Below, one piece after another: positions 47,884 to 56,621 of a stretch of DNA of 64,000 nt. The stretch is taken from NCBI RefSeq assembly GCF_000226295.1, contig NC_016024.1, positions 2,619,363 through 2,683,362 of the forward strand, given 5' to 3'. The stretch is from Chloracidobacterium thermophilum B (GTDB lineage: Bacteria; Acidobacteriota; Blastocatellia; Chloracidobacteriales; Chloracidobacteriaceae). The notes beneath the pieces are model-generated. The model had not been told where the DNA came from. It worked only from the letters and a program-made list of their open reading frames with translations, and did no database searches. Positions within the stretch are counted from its first letter, which is position 1. Each line of letters opens with the position of its first letter. The translations under genes and the position numbers were made by a program.

Positions 47884-49314
47884 ATGGACGCCGTTTGGTT
47901 TGAATGGACAGCGTTTATCCTCTTCGGTGTCGTTGGTCTCATCGTCTCCGGGCACGCGCTGCTCTACAAACGCGAAGCACGCTCGGCCCTGCTGTGGCTG
48001 CTCGTCGTCTGGTTTCTGCCGGTTCTGGGCGCGGTACTCTACCTGCTGATCGGCATCAACCGCCTCCAGCGCCGCGCCCAGCGTCTCCGGGACGCCACGG
48101 CCCTGCCACCGGCGGCTGAACAGATTGCCGGTGAAGACCAAACCGAAATGCTGGCGGATGATGATTTGGGTGGCCTGGCGCGGCTCGTCCAACAGGTCAC
48201 GGGCCAACCACTGCTGGCCGGAAATCACATCACGCCCCTGGTCAACGGTGTGCAGGCCTATCCGACCATGCTCGATGCCATCGCCCAGGCCCGGCACAGT
48301 ATTGCCCTGGCCACCTACATTTTTGACCGCGACGGCATCGGCGACCAGTTTGTACAAGCTCTGCTGGCGGCGCAGCAGCGCGGCGTCAGCATTCGCATTC
48401 TCATAGACGATGTGTACGTGCGCCTGGTACGCGGCTCAGCCTTCAGGTTTCTAAAAGCCGCCGGGCTGAATGTGGTCTCTTTCAACCCGCCGGTACTTCC
48501 GGCGCGGCTTCACGCCGCCAACCTGCGCAATCACCGCAAGCTGCTCATTGTGGACGGCCAGATTGGCTTTACCGGCGGCATGAATATCCACCGCCCCTAC
48601 TGGCGGCCGGAAAACCCGGCGACGGCCTTTCGTGACCTGCACTTTCACGTCCGGGGGCCGGTCGTCCGCCACATGGTGGAAACCTTCACCGACGACTGGT
48701 ACTTCACCACTGGCGAACGCCTGGATACCAGGTTCTGGGGGGAGGAAGGCCCCCAACCGGCCGGGCCGGCACTGGCGCGCGGCATCGAAGCCGGCCCGGA
48801 TGAAACCCTTGACCGCCTGCGGTGGGTCTTTCTGGGCGCGCTGAATGTGGCGCGGCAGAGCGTCAGAATCTGGACGCCTTATTTCGTCCCCGACCAGTCC
48901 CTTCTGGCAGCGTTGAGTGCGGCGGCGCTGCGTGGTGTCGAAGTGGACATCCTGACGCCGGTTGAAAACAACCATCCGCTGGTTCAGTGGGCCGGACGGG
49001 CGCATTACTGGCAGGTGCTTGAACACGGAGCGCGCATCTGGGAGCGCCCCGGCCCGTTTGACCACAGCAAGCTCATGGTCGTGGACGGCCACTGGGTGTG
49101 CATCGGTTCAGCCAACTGGGATGCCCGCAGCCTGCGGCTCAACTTTGAGTTCAACCTGGAAGTCTATGACACGGCCCTGGCGCAGCATCTGGAGGCGCTG
49201 TTCCAGGCGGCCCGCCGGGAAGCCACACTGGTTACGGCGGCCCAGCTCCGGGAGCGTCCGCTGCCGATTCGCCTGCGTGACGGTGTGGCGCGGCTGTTCT
49301 CTCCGATGCTGTAG
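47884..49314 (+). CDS. cls: cardiolipin synthase (phospholipase D family)
   Basis: 476 aa. Two N-terminal membrane helices (WTAFILFGVVGLIVSGHALL and ALLWLLVVWFLPVLGAVLYL) are followed by two HKD half-sites: NHRKLLIVDGQIGFTGGMN (about residue 219) and DHSKLMVVDGHWVCIGSAN (about 396). Both catalytic His-Lys pairs are present. The enzyme condenses phosphatidylglycerol to cardiolipin in the inner membrane. It begins 54 bases after the phosphohexomutase stop, without a strong ribosome site, and converges on ampG with 14 bases between stops. Confidence 0.95.
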   Translation: MDAVWFEWTAFILFGVVGLIVSGHALLYKREARSALLWLLVVWFLPVLGAVLYLLIGINRLQRRAQRLRDATALPPAAEQIAGEDQTEMLADDDLGGLARLVQQVTGQPLLAGNHITPLVNGVQAYPTMLDAIAQARHSIALATYIFDRDGIGDQFVQALLAAQQRGVSIRILIDDVYVRLVRGSAFRFLKAAGLNVVSFNPPVLPARLHAANLRNHRKLLIVDGQIGFTGGMNIHRPYWRPENPATAFRDLHFHVRGPVVRHMVETFTDDWYFTTGERLDTRFWGEEGPQPAGPALARGIEAGPDETLDRLRWVFLGALNVARQSVRIWTPYFVPDQSLLAALSAAALRGVEVDILTPVENNHPLVQWAGRAHYWQVLEHGARIWERPGPFDHSKLMVVDGHWVCIGSANWDARSLRLNFEFNLEVYDTALAQHLEALFQAARREATLVTAAQLRERPLPIRLRDGVARLFSPML

Positions 49315-49328
49315 GGCCGCCGGCTCGG

Positions 49329-50654
49329 TCAGCTTTGCGCCGTCGCAGGGCGGTTGAAGCGCAGCGCCAGCGACACCAGCAGAATCGCCGGAAGACCGAG
49401 CAGCGCTGTGCCGACAAAAAACTTTGTGTAGCCAAACGTCGCCACGGCCGATCCCGAAAAACCTGCCGCCCACTTTGGCAACAGCAACATCATCGAGCTA
49501 AGCAGGGCATACTGCGTTGCCGAGTAGCCGACGTTCGTCAGCGACGACAGGTAGGCGACAAAGGCCGCCGAAGCCAGCCCCGTGGCGAGATATTCCGCAG
49601 AAATGACCACGACCAGCGCCGCCAGGTGTGGACCCGTGAGACTGAGCGCCGCAAAGAGGAGATTCGTGCCGCTGCTCAGCAGGGCCCCCAGCCACAGCGG
49701 CCACAAGCTCCCCCGGCGCGATACCAGAACCCCACCCAGGAAGGCACCGGTGAGCGTCATGACGACGCCATAGACGTTGCTTACGGCTGCAATCTGGTCT
49801 TTCGTGTAACCCATGTCCACGTAAAACGGGTTGACCATCACGGCCAGAACGGTATCGCTCAGGCGGTAGGTCGTGATGAGCAGCAGCGTCAGCACCGCCT
49901 GCCAGCGGTAACGGCGCAGAAAATCGGCAAACGGTTCGAGGAGGGCTTCGCGCAGCCACGCCCAAAGGTTTCCGGCAACAGAGACGCGCCGGGTGTCCGG
50001 TTCGCGCGAACACAGGACCGTAAGCACACCAACTGCCATTGAAGCCGCCATGACAAGGTAGGCCGCCTGCCAGCCAAACTGGTCATAGCCGTTACGGCTG
50101 CCAAGCCGGGTGGCGATCCAGAGTGTCCCGGCGCTGCTCCACATCATGGCCAGCCGGTAGCCGGTCTGATAGGCCGCAGCCAGAACGCCCTGGCGCGTCA
50201 CATCGGCAGACTCGATGCGGTAGGCATCGAGGGCAATATCCTGAGTGGCGGAGGCAAAGGCAACAAAAAGCGCAAAGCTGACAGTCCGTCCCAGCGCCTG
50301 ACGCGGATCGGTCAGCGCCAGCCCCACAAGACCGCCCGCCACGGCAACCTGCGCCAACAGCAGCCAACCCCGCCGCTGGCCGAGCCGTGTCGTCAGTCCG
50401 GGAAGCGGCATGCGGTCAACCAGCGGCGACCAACACCACTTGAAACCATAGACCATTCCAACCCAACTGGCGTAACCGATGGCAGCCAGGTCAACTCCGG
50501 CCTCGCGCAGCCGAAAGCTCAACGTGCTGAGCGCCAGCAGCAGTGGCAGCCCGGCCGCAAAGCCAAGGAGGAACATCCGTACGGTCAGCCCTTCGAGATA
50601 GGGCGCCAGCGCCGCGCGCCAGTTTGAAGGCGGAGAAACAGTCGGAAGGGACAA
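49329..50654 (-). CDS. ampG: AmpG-type muropeptide permease (MFS)
   Basis: 441 aa, about 12 transmembrane helices. It reads from TTG at 50654, with no strong ribosome site, so the start is uncertain. The AmpG N-terminal signature is LGFAAGLPLLLALSTLSFRLREAGVDL, followed by SWVGMVYGFKWCWSPLVDR and the DAYRIE loop (ATQDIALDAYRIES). AmpG imports anhydro-muropeptides from the periplasm for recycling. The lytic transglycosylase gene that generates such muropeptides lies directly upstream on the same strand (60-base gap), strengthening the call. Confidence 0.9.
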   Translation of the reverse strand: MSLPTVSPPSNWRAALAPYLEGLTVRMFLLGFAAGLPLLLALSTLSFRLREAGVDLAAIGYASWVGMVYGFKWCWSPLVDRMPLPGLTTRLGQRRGWLLLAQVAVAGGLVGLALTDPRQALGRTVSFALFVAFASATQDIALDAYRIESADVTRQGVLAAAYQTGYRLAMMWSSAGTLWIATRLGSRNGYDQFGWQAAYLVMAASMAVGVLTVLCSREPDTRRVSVAGNLWAWLREALLEPFADFLRRYRWQAVLTLLLITTYRLSDTVLAVMVNPFYVDMGYTKDQIAAVSNVYGVVMTLTGAFLGGVLVSRRGSLWPLWLGALLSSGTNLLFAALSLTGPHLAALVVVISAEYLATGLASAAFVAYLSSLTNVGYSATQYALLSSMMLLLPKWAAGFSGSAVATFGYTKFFVGTALLGLPAILLVSLALRFNRPATAQS

Positions 50655-50714
50655 CGGCGTGGGCTGAAGCCGGGAACCAGACCTGCAACGCCGGCCCGGC
50701 TCCGGTTGCTGGTT

Positions 50715-53120
50715 TCACCACTGCTGCGGGCGCAGGTTTTCGTCGAACAACAGCCGATAGCAGCGGTAGTTGGTCATAACCTTGAAAACATAGTCCTTGG
50801 TTTCAGCATAGCCGACTTCAGAAGCAAAGCGCGCCTGGTCGTCCGCACCGGCCCGTGCGCACCAGCGCGCCACAGCGGTCTCACCGCCATTGTATGCCGC
50901 GACAACGGCCGCCGGATGGTTGGGAAACAAGGTAAACAAATCGGCCACATACTGGGCCGCAAACTGTATGGCAAAGCGTGGTTCGTAGAGGTCAGTCTGG
51001 GTCACGTCCGGCAGCCCCAGCTTTTGGGCAACCTGTTCCGCCGTGGCAGCGATGAACTGAAACATGCCGCGTGCGCCGACCGGTGATTTGACGGTGGGAT
51101 TGAAACGCGATTCCTGCCGGGCAATGGCCAGCAACAGACGCGGGTCCACGCCGCGCCGCTGCGCCTGTTCAACCAGCTCATCGCGGTAGGGCGCCGGGTA
51201 GAGCAGTTCGGCCACGAGGCGCGGCATGACTTCCAGCCGGAAGTCTTCCGGCAGCGCGCCAAACATCGGCTCTCCGTAGGCCATAGCTTTCCACGCCTGA
51301 TTGCCACGTCCGGCATAGACGGCCTGAGCCAGCGCCGGCCCGCTGCCGCCTTCCAGAAAGGGCAGGGCGTCGTCGAAGAGCCGGAGAAACGACAGTTCTT
51401 CGGCCAGGTTGCGGCTGGCCGGAGCGTCCTCGGTGCGGAGAATCACCTGCCGGCCCGGTTCAGGTACGCTGACCTGCCAGGCGCGGGCATAGGCTGGAAG
51501 CTGGCGATAGACGGTTTCAAGCTGGCCCAGCAGAGCGCGCCGCGTATCCGGGTCGGAGGTCAACCGCAGCGCCTGGTGCAGAGCATCCTTGGTCTGGCTC
51601 TGGCGGAAGTAGCTGAGGCGCTGGGCAATCAGGGCTTGTGCTTTACGGTTTTCAGCCAGCGCCAGAAGCCGCGCGGTGGCTTGCTGGCCGTAGTAGCTCG
51701 TCCGGGTGTCGGGCAGTGAGAGATAGACTTCGATGGCTTCCGCGAAACGCTCCAGACGTTCCAGACAGAGGGCGCGCAGGAAGGTGACTTCGTTGGCATT
51801 GGTCGAACCGGGACCGCGCCGGTGCAGCGGCAGGCGTTGCAGGTCTTCCAGCACACTAAGCGCCGCGCGCCAGTTGCTCTGGGACATGAAAATCTTTGCC
51901 CGCTGAAAGCGCGCCGTCACGCCGGCCAGCTCACGCGGGAAGCGTTTTTCCGCGCGGTCGCACCATTCGAGAGCTGCCTTGAAGTCACCGGCCAGGCGCA
52001 GGGCATCAATGGCATTCAGATGCGCGCCGCCCAAAAACTCACTGTTGGGATAGGCCGCAATGAAGGCTTCGTACCGCGCAACGGCTTCCTGATAACGTCC
52101 GGCATTCTGGAGCGCGTGTCCGACCTGGTAGTAGCCTTTTTCGCCTTCCGGTGACGTGGGATATTCCTCGTGCGCGCGGTCCAGCCAGCGGATGGCTTCA
52201 TCCCAGTTTTCCTCGATAAAGAAGGCGCGCCCAAGACTCCACAGGGCTTCAGGACGCTCTGGAACGGCCGGGACCTGCTCCACGAGTGCGCGGAAATGGC
52301 GTTTTGCGCCTTCGGTGTGGCGATTGGCCAGGTAAAGCCGGGCGCGCGCCAGGCGCTGGGCCGGCGACAAGGTGGGGTCCTCCCGGGCGTCAAGCTGTTC
52401 GGCCGCCAGCAGGGCGGCATCATCTTTTCCAGTGGCCAGCAGCCGCCGGAACAGTTCTCGCGCCTCGGCTTCCTGACCCGCCCGACGCAGAAGCACACCC
52501 AGCCGGACTTCATATTCACGGCTTTGGGAGGCCAACTGACGATACAGGGCTATCGCGCGATCAAGTTGCCCGGCGGCGGCGTAGCTTTCGGCCAGCCGCA
52601 GGCGGGCACCGCGTGCGGCCGGATGGATTCCGAACCGCTGCACAAGCTCGGTCAGCCAGCGTTGTTCATCGCGGCTGGCAGCCCGGTTGCCGGACTGGGC
52701 TTCCTGACGCGCCAACTCGGCCAGGTATTTCAGGCAGTACGGTGCGAACATCTGCCCGCCGGAGCGTTGCATGACCTGCTCATACAGGGTTCTGGCGCCT
52801 GCCAGATCGCCGGTGCGGTGGAGCAGGCGCGCCCGCAGATAATCGTAGTTGTTGACCGTGTAGAGCTGCGGCGCAGCACTGGCAAACTGGGCGAGATCGC
52901 GCAGCGCATCGGCATAACGCCGGTCATCCACGGCCTTCTGGATGCGGAGCGTTGCCGTTCGGGCCTCGAATGGCGCGTGGGAGACGGCTGTTTCAGCCGG
53001 GCCGGGCACCGGAAGGTCAGAAGTCGTACCGGGCGGCACGGGCAGCGTCGGAAGGGTTGTCAGCAGGGCGACAAAGACGGTGCTGCGGGCCAGCAGGCGT
53101 TGTCTTCCGGGCGTGAGCAT
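50715..53120 (-). CDS. slt: soluble lytic murein transglycosylase (Slt family) with long TPR-like N-terminus
   Basis: 801 aa from the ATG at 53120, which has GGATGT upstream; the longer open frame is antisense to the Rpn nuclease and not credible. A signal peptide (LLARSTVFVALLTTLP) precedes about 550 residues of helical TPR-like repeats (DALRDLAQFASAAPQ, GARTLYEQVMQRSGG, ALWSLGRAFFIEENWDEAI). The C-terminal goose-type lysozyme domain has the catalytic glutamate in AIARQESRFNPTVKSPVGAR and MQF-like GMFQFIAATA, then AAYNGGE. It cleaves glycan strands to anhydro-muropeptides. Slt70 is usually about 645 aa, so this is an extended version. It precedes ampG in an operon. Confidence 0.93.
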   Translation of the reverse strand: MLTPGRQRLLARSTVFVALLTTLPTLPVPPGTTSDLPVPGPAETAVSHAPFEARTATLRIQKAVDDRRYADALRDLAQFASAAPQLYTVNNYDYLRARLLHRTGDLAGARTLYEQVMQRSGGQMFAPYCLKYLAELARQEAQSGNRAASRDEQRWLTELVQRFGIHPAARGARLRLAESYAAAGQLDRAIALYRQLASQSREYEVRLGVLLRRAGQEAEARELFRRLLATGKDDAALLAAEQLDAREDPTLSPAQRLARARLYLANRHTEGAKRHFRALVEQVPAVPERPEALWSLGRAFFIEENWDEAIRWLDRAHEEYPTSPEGEKGYYQVGHALQNAGRYQEAVARYEAFIAAYPNSEFLGGAHLNAIDALRLAGDFKAALEWCDRAEKRFPRELAGVTARFQRAKIFMSQSNWRAALSVLEDLQRLPLHRRGPGSTNANEVTFLRALCLERLERFAEAIEVYLSLPDTRTSYYGQQATARLLALAENRKAQALIAQRLSYFRQSQTKDALHQALRLTSDPDTRRALLGQLETVYRQLPAYARAWQVSVPEPGRQVILRTEDAPASRNLAEELSFLRLFDDALPFLEGGSGPALAQAVYAGRGNQAWKAMAYGEPMFGALPEDFRLEVMPRLVAELLYPAPYRDELVEQAQRRGVDPRLLLAIARQESRFNPTVKSPVGARGMFQFIAATAEQVAQKLGLPDVTQTDLYEPRFAIQFAAQYVADLFTLFPNHPAAVVAAYNGGETAVARWCARAGADDQARFASEVGYAETKDYVFKVMTNYRCYRLLFDENLRPQQW

Positions 53121-53228
53121 GGTGACATCCGTTGAGCACTGTCCCTGAGTGCATCCTGGTTGCAACGACGGACACGGCTGAAGTACCTCGTGTGGCGCGG
53201 TCTCCAGGGGACCCGTGTGAGCAAGGCC

Positions 53229-54194
53229 ATGGCGTACGACAACCTGTGCAAGTACCTGGCAGAAACCTATCCGGCGGCTTTCGTCCGCTGGCTCGCCAGG
53301 CATTATCCTGAGCTTCCTCACGACATGGAAGCCACTGAAGTCGAGGTTCTCAAAACCGAACTGCCCGTCGAGCCAATTCGCGCCGATTTCGTCACCTTCA
53401 TCCGGGCCGCTGATGTCCTTCTGCACATCGAGTTTCATCTCGACCCAACTTCCGACCCGCCTCTGGCCTTTCGGATGCTGGAGTACTGGGTGCGTCTTTT
53501 CCGCCGCTACCGCACTCCGGCCCGGCAGGTGGTTCTGTTGCTGAAGAGTACACCGGCGGCACGGGAGATGCCCAACATCTTCACAGCCGGTATGACGCAC
53601 CACAGCTTTCACGTGCTGCGTCTGTGGGAAGTTGAAGCGACTGAACTTCTGTATGACGAAGCTCTGTTGCCGCTGGCTGTTCTTGGAAAGGCGGCTTCCG
53701 AGGAAGCGCTTTTGCGGGAAACCGCCGCGCGGGTTGAGCGGATGACAGACGCCAGCCAACGCGCTAACGTGTCAGCCTGTGTGCAGGTGCTGGCCGGATT
53801 GCGCTTTGACCGGGCACTGATTCGGGCTTTGTTTCGGGAGGAAGCGATGCGGGAATCGGTCATTTACCAGGAAATCATCGAACGCGGGCTGGCGCAGGGC
53901 ATTGAACGCGGGCTGGCGCAGGGCATTGAACGTGGGCTGGCACAGGGTGTCGAACGCGGGCTGGCACAGGGCAGTCACCTGGAAGCCATCAGGCTGGCCC
54001 GCACCCTGCTCGAACGCCGCTTTGGCCCGCTCCCGGAAAGCGTCGCCGACCAGATTGCCCTGCTGTCACGGGAACAGGCTGAAAGCCTGGCTATCGAGAC
54101 CCTCACCTTCGACAGCCTTGACGCGGTACGTACCTGGCTGGCTGTCCAACCCACAGCTTCCGAAGCGACAGAAAACCCGTCCGAGCCTTCGTGA
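53229..54194 (+). CDS. Rpn-family PD-(D/E)XK nuclease/DUF4351 protein, copy 1
   Basis: 321 aa from the ATG at 53229 (MAYDNLCKYLAETYP). The nuclease core shows the pattern of Rpn/YhgA-like and transposase_31-type proteins: KTELPVEPIRADFVTFIRA (acidic residue), LLHIEFHLDPTSDPP (E-x-H, the E of PD-E-K) and RYRTPARQVVLLL. Four tandem 8-residue repeats (ERGLAQGI type) link it to a C-terminal DUF4351 domain (LLERRFGPLPESVADQIALL). Relatives are DNA endonucleases that promote RecA-independent recombination. It is almost identical to the next gene but has two more repeats. Confidence 0.85.
   Translation: MAYDNLCKYLAETYPAAFVRWLARHYPELPHDMEATEVEVLKTELPVEPIRADFVTFIRAADVLLHIEFHLDPTSDPPLAFRMLEYWVRLFRRYRTPARQVVLLLKSTPAAREMPNIFTAGMTHHSFHVLRLWEVEATELLYDEALLPLAVLGKAASEEALLRETAARVERMTDASQRANVSACVQVLAGLRFDRALIRALFREEAMRESVIYQEIIERGLAQGIERGLAQGIERGLAQGVERGLAQGSHLEAIRLARTLLERRFGPLPESVADQIALLSREQAESLAIETLTFDSLDAVRTWLAVQPTASEATENPSEPS
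53880..53972. repeat. 24-bp tandem repeat in Rpn copy 1 (four units)
   Basis: Units begin at 53880, 53904, 53928 and 53952, each GAACGCGGGCTGGCGCAGGG plus four bases with few changes. They encode ERGLAQGI. The paralog at 55018-55062 has only two units, so copy number has changed by slippage or unequal exchange. Confidence 0.9.
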
Positions 54195-54204
54195 CAGCCG
54201 CGCT

Positions 54205-54276
54205 TCAGGTCACAACGGCCCGTGCCGCCAAAGCTGCAAACTCGCGCTGGGCCCGGGCCCGGGTCTTCTGCTGCAT
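54205..54276 (-). pseudogene. duplicated 3' end fragment of the amidohydrolase gene
   Basis: The minus strand here encodes TRARAQREFAALAARAVVT and a stop, matching the C-terminus of the amidohydrolase at 55295 (TQARREFAALAVRAGVA). It lies in the same position relative to Rpn copy 1 as the real gene does to copy 2. The fragment is too short to be functional and marks a segmental duplication. Confidence 0.8.
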
Positions 54277-54366
54277 CTGTACTTGGGCAGCCAGCGTTGT
54301 TCATCCGAAGTATCTTGCGAAGTATCTTGGGCAGCGAGTCTCCAAAAACCCGTCTGAGCAAGGGCA

Positions 54367-55284
54367 ATGGCGTACGACAACCTGTGCAAGTACCTGGCAG
54401 AAACCTATCCGGCAGCTTTCGTCCGCTGGCTGGCCAGGCATTATCCTGAGCTTCCACACGACATGGAAGCCGCCGAGGTCGAGGTTCTCAAAACCGAACT
54501 ACCCGTCGAGCCGGTTCGCGCCGACTTTGTTACCTTCATCCGGGCCGCAGGCTTCCTTCTGCACATCGAGTTTCATCTCGATCCGACTTCCGACCCGCCC
54601 CTGGCGTTTCGGATGCTGGACTACTGGGTGCGTCTTTTCCGCCGCTACCGTACTCCGGCCCGGCAGGTTGTCCTGCTGCTGAAAAGTACGCCGGCAGCCC
54701 AGGAGATGCCCGGCACCTTCACGGCTGGTATGACACACCACAGTTTCCACGTGCTGCGGCTTTGGGAAGTTGACGCCACCGAACTTCTGGATGATGAAGC
54801 CCTGCTGCCGCTGGCTGTCCTTGGAAAGGCGGCTTCCGATGAGGCGCTGCTGCGGGAAACTGCTGCGCGGGTTGAACGGATGACAGACGCCAGCCAACGC
54901 GCTAACGTGTCAGCCTGTGCGCAGGTGTTGGCCGGGTTGCGCTTTGACCGGACATTGATTCGGGCTTTATTTCGGGAGGAAGCGATGCGGGAATCGGTCA
55001 TTTACCAGGAAATCATCGAACGCGGGCTGGCACAGGGCGTCGAACGCGGGTTGGCACAGGGCAGTCACCTGGAAGCCATCAGGCTGGCCCGCACCCTGCT
55101 CGAACGCCGCTTTGGCCCGCTCCCGGAAAGCATCGCTGCCCAGGTTGCCCTGCTGTCACGGGAACAGGCCGAAAACCTGGCTGTTGAAACTCTGAACTTC
55201 GACAGCCTCGACGCGGTACGTACCTGGCTGGCCCTCCGGCCTACGACTTCCGAAGTCACCGAAAACCCGGACAAGCCTTCGTAA
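54367..55284 (+). CDS. Rpn-family PD-(D/E)XK nuclease/DUF4351 protein, copy 2
   Basis: 305 aa from the ATG at 54367, near-identical to the upstream paralog over its length. It keeps the same nuclease core motifs (EFHLDPTSDPP, ARQVVLLLK) and the same DUF4351 end, but only two ERGLAQG units. The upstream 60 bases are also similar to those before copy 1, supporting tandem duplication. Function as for copy 1: a putative endonuclease with a recombination role. Its stop is 10 bases before the convergent amidohydrolase stop. Confidence 0.85.
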   Translation: MAYDNLCKYLAETYPAAFVRWLARHYPELPHDMEAAEVEVLKTELPVEPVRADFVTFIRAAGFLLHIEFHLDPTSDPPLAFRMLDYWVRLFRRYRTPARQVVLLLKSTPAAQEMPGTFTAGMTHHSFHVLRLWEVDATELLDDEALLPLAVLGKAASDEALLRETAARVERMTDASQRANVSACAQVLAGLRFDRTLIRALFREEAMRESVIYQEIIERGLAQGVERGLAQGSHLEAIRLARTLLERRFGPLPESIAAQVALLSREQAENLAVETLNFDSLDAVRTWLALRPTTSEVTENPDKPS

Positions 55285-55294
55285 CGACCAGGCT

Positions 55295-56617
55295 TCAGGC
55301 CACACCGGCCCGCACCGCCAAGGCGGCAAACTCACGCCGGGCCTGGGTCCGCACGTCTGCGGCATCGAGTGCCGTCAACGCTCCGTCGCGGACGACGACG
55401 CGACCGGCAATGACCACATGCCGTACGTCAGAAGCCATAGCCGCATAAACCAGGGCTGAGAGTGGATCGGGATGCGGCGCGGCATGCAGGGTGTCAAGCG
55501 TCACGACGGCTATATCGGCCGCTTTTCCCACGTCAAGACTGCCAATTTCGTTCTCCAGTCCAAGCGCCCGTGCTCCGTGCCAGGTTGCCATCTGAAAGGC
55601 GTCCAGCGCGGTGAGTTTTCGCGCGCCACAGCGCATTTTCTGAAGCAGCGCGGCTGTCCGCATTTCCGTGAAGGCATCGAGCCGATTGTTGCACGGTGCG
55701 CCGTCGGCGCCCAGGGAAACCGAAATACCGCGCTCCAGCATTTCCACGACTTTGGCGATGCCGGAGCCGAGTTTCAGGTTTGAGGACGGGCAGTGCAGCA
55801 CGTGGGTCCCGGTCTCGGCCAGAAGCTCCAGTTCGGTCTCATCAAGCCAGATACAGTGCGCGATGCCGACATGGGGGCCGGTCAGGCCCAGCGCGTGCAG
55901 GTGCGCCAGGTTTCGCCGTCCGGTCAGACGTTCGACCAGCGCCACCTCATCCCGGTTTTCCGAAGCGTGTGTGTGGATGCGTACGCCCTTTTCACGTGCC
56001 AGGGCTGCCACCTCCCGCAACAGCGTTTCGGTGCACGACAAAACGAAGCGGGGCGCAAAAGCCATGTGAATCCGGCCCCCGGCCCGGCCGTGCCAGGCGT
56101 CGAGAAGGCGGAGGGATTCGGTACGCGCCTGCGCTGTCGTCTCACGAAGGCCCGGGGGCACTTCATCGCCGGCATCCATCAGGCACTTCCCGACAACCGC
56201 ACGAAAACCGGTTTCGGCAACGACCTCCAGGGCAGCTTCCGTGTGGTGGACACTCTCCATCGTCATGGCGCAGGTCGTCCCGCCAGACATCATTTCTGCG
56301 ATGGCGAGTTGTGCCGAAACCCGGAGACTTTCAGGCGTGTGGGCGGCCTCAAACTTCCAGATGCGCGTCTTCAGCCAGTCGAGAAGTTCAAGATCATCGG
56401 CTGCGCCCCGGAACAGGGCCTGGCACAGGTGAATGTGCGATTGGACAAAACCCGGTATCACTACGCACCCGGAGGCATCGAGTGTCTCATCGGCCGTTTC
56501 AGGAACTTTGCCCAGGTGCGTGATGCGGCCATCCTGCACGTACAGGTTGCCGTTGATGACCTGATGACGCGGACCACTCGTGAGCAGTGTGCCGTTGATA
56601 ATCCGCAGGGTCGGCAT
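55295..56617 (-). CDS. amidohydrolase-superfamily deaminase (MTA/SAH or guanine deaminase-like)
   Basis: 440 aa with GGAG about 7 bases before the ATG; that site lies inside the end of the upstream gene. Metal-site motifs are FVQSHIHLCQALFRG (HxH, about residue 61), HTHASENRDEV, GIAHCIWLDE and SLGADGAPCNN. The composite N- and C-terminal beta-sandwich (IINGTLLTSG and VGKAADIAVV) fits the subtype-III cytosine/adenosine deaminase-like family. 5-methylthioadenosine/S-adenosylhomocysteine deaminase is the best guess, with guanine or chlorohydrolase-like activity possible. Its 3' end has been copied between the two Rpn genes. Confidence 0.85.
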   Translation of the reverse strand: MPTLRIINGTLLTSGPRHQVINGNLYVQDGRITHLGKVPETADETLDASGCVVIPGFVQSHIHLCQALFRGAADDLELLDWLKTRIWKFEAAHTPESLRVSAQLAIAEMMSGGTTCAMTMESVHHTEAALEVVAETGFRAVVGKCLMDAGDEVPPGLRETTAQARTESLRLLDAWHGRAGGRIHMAFAPRFVLSCTETLLREVAALAREKGVRIHTHASENRDEVALVERLTGRRNLAHLHALGLTGPHVGIAHCIWLDETELELLAETGTHVLHCPSSNLKLGSGIAKVVEMLERGISVSLGADGAPCNNRLDAFTEMRTAALLQKMRCGARKLTALDAFQMATWHGARALGLENEIGSLDVGKAADIAVVTLDTLHAAPHPDPLSALVYAAMASDVRHVVIAGRVVVRDGALTALDAADVRTQARREFAALAVRAGVA

Positions 56618-56621
56618 GGTT

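Noticed and set aside
53121..53759. 213-residue N-terminal extension of the Slt transglycosylase
   Set aside because: It is antisense to Rpn copy 1 and precedes a good signal peptide and ribosome site at 53120.
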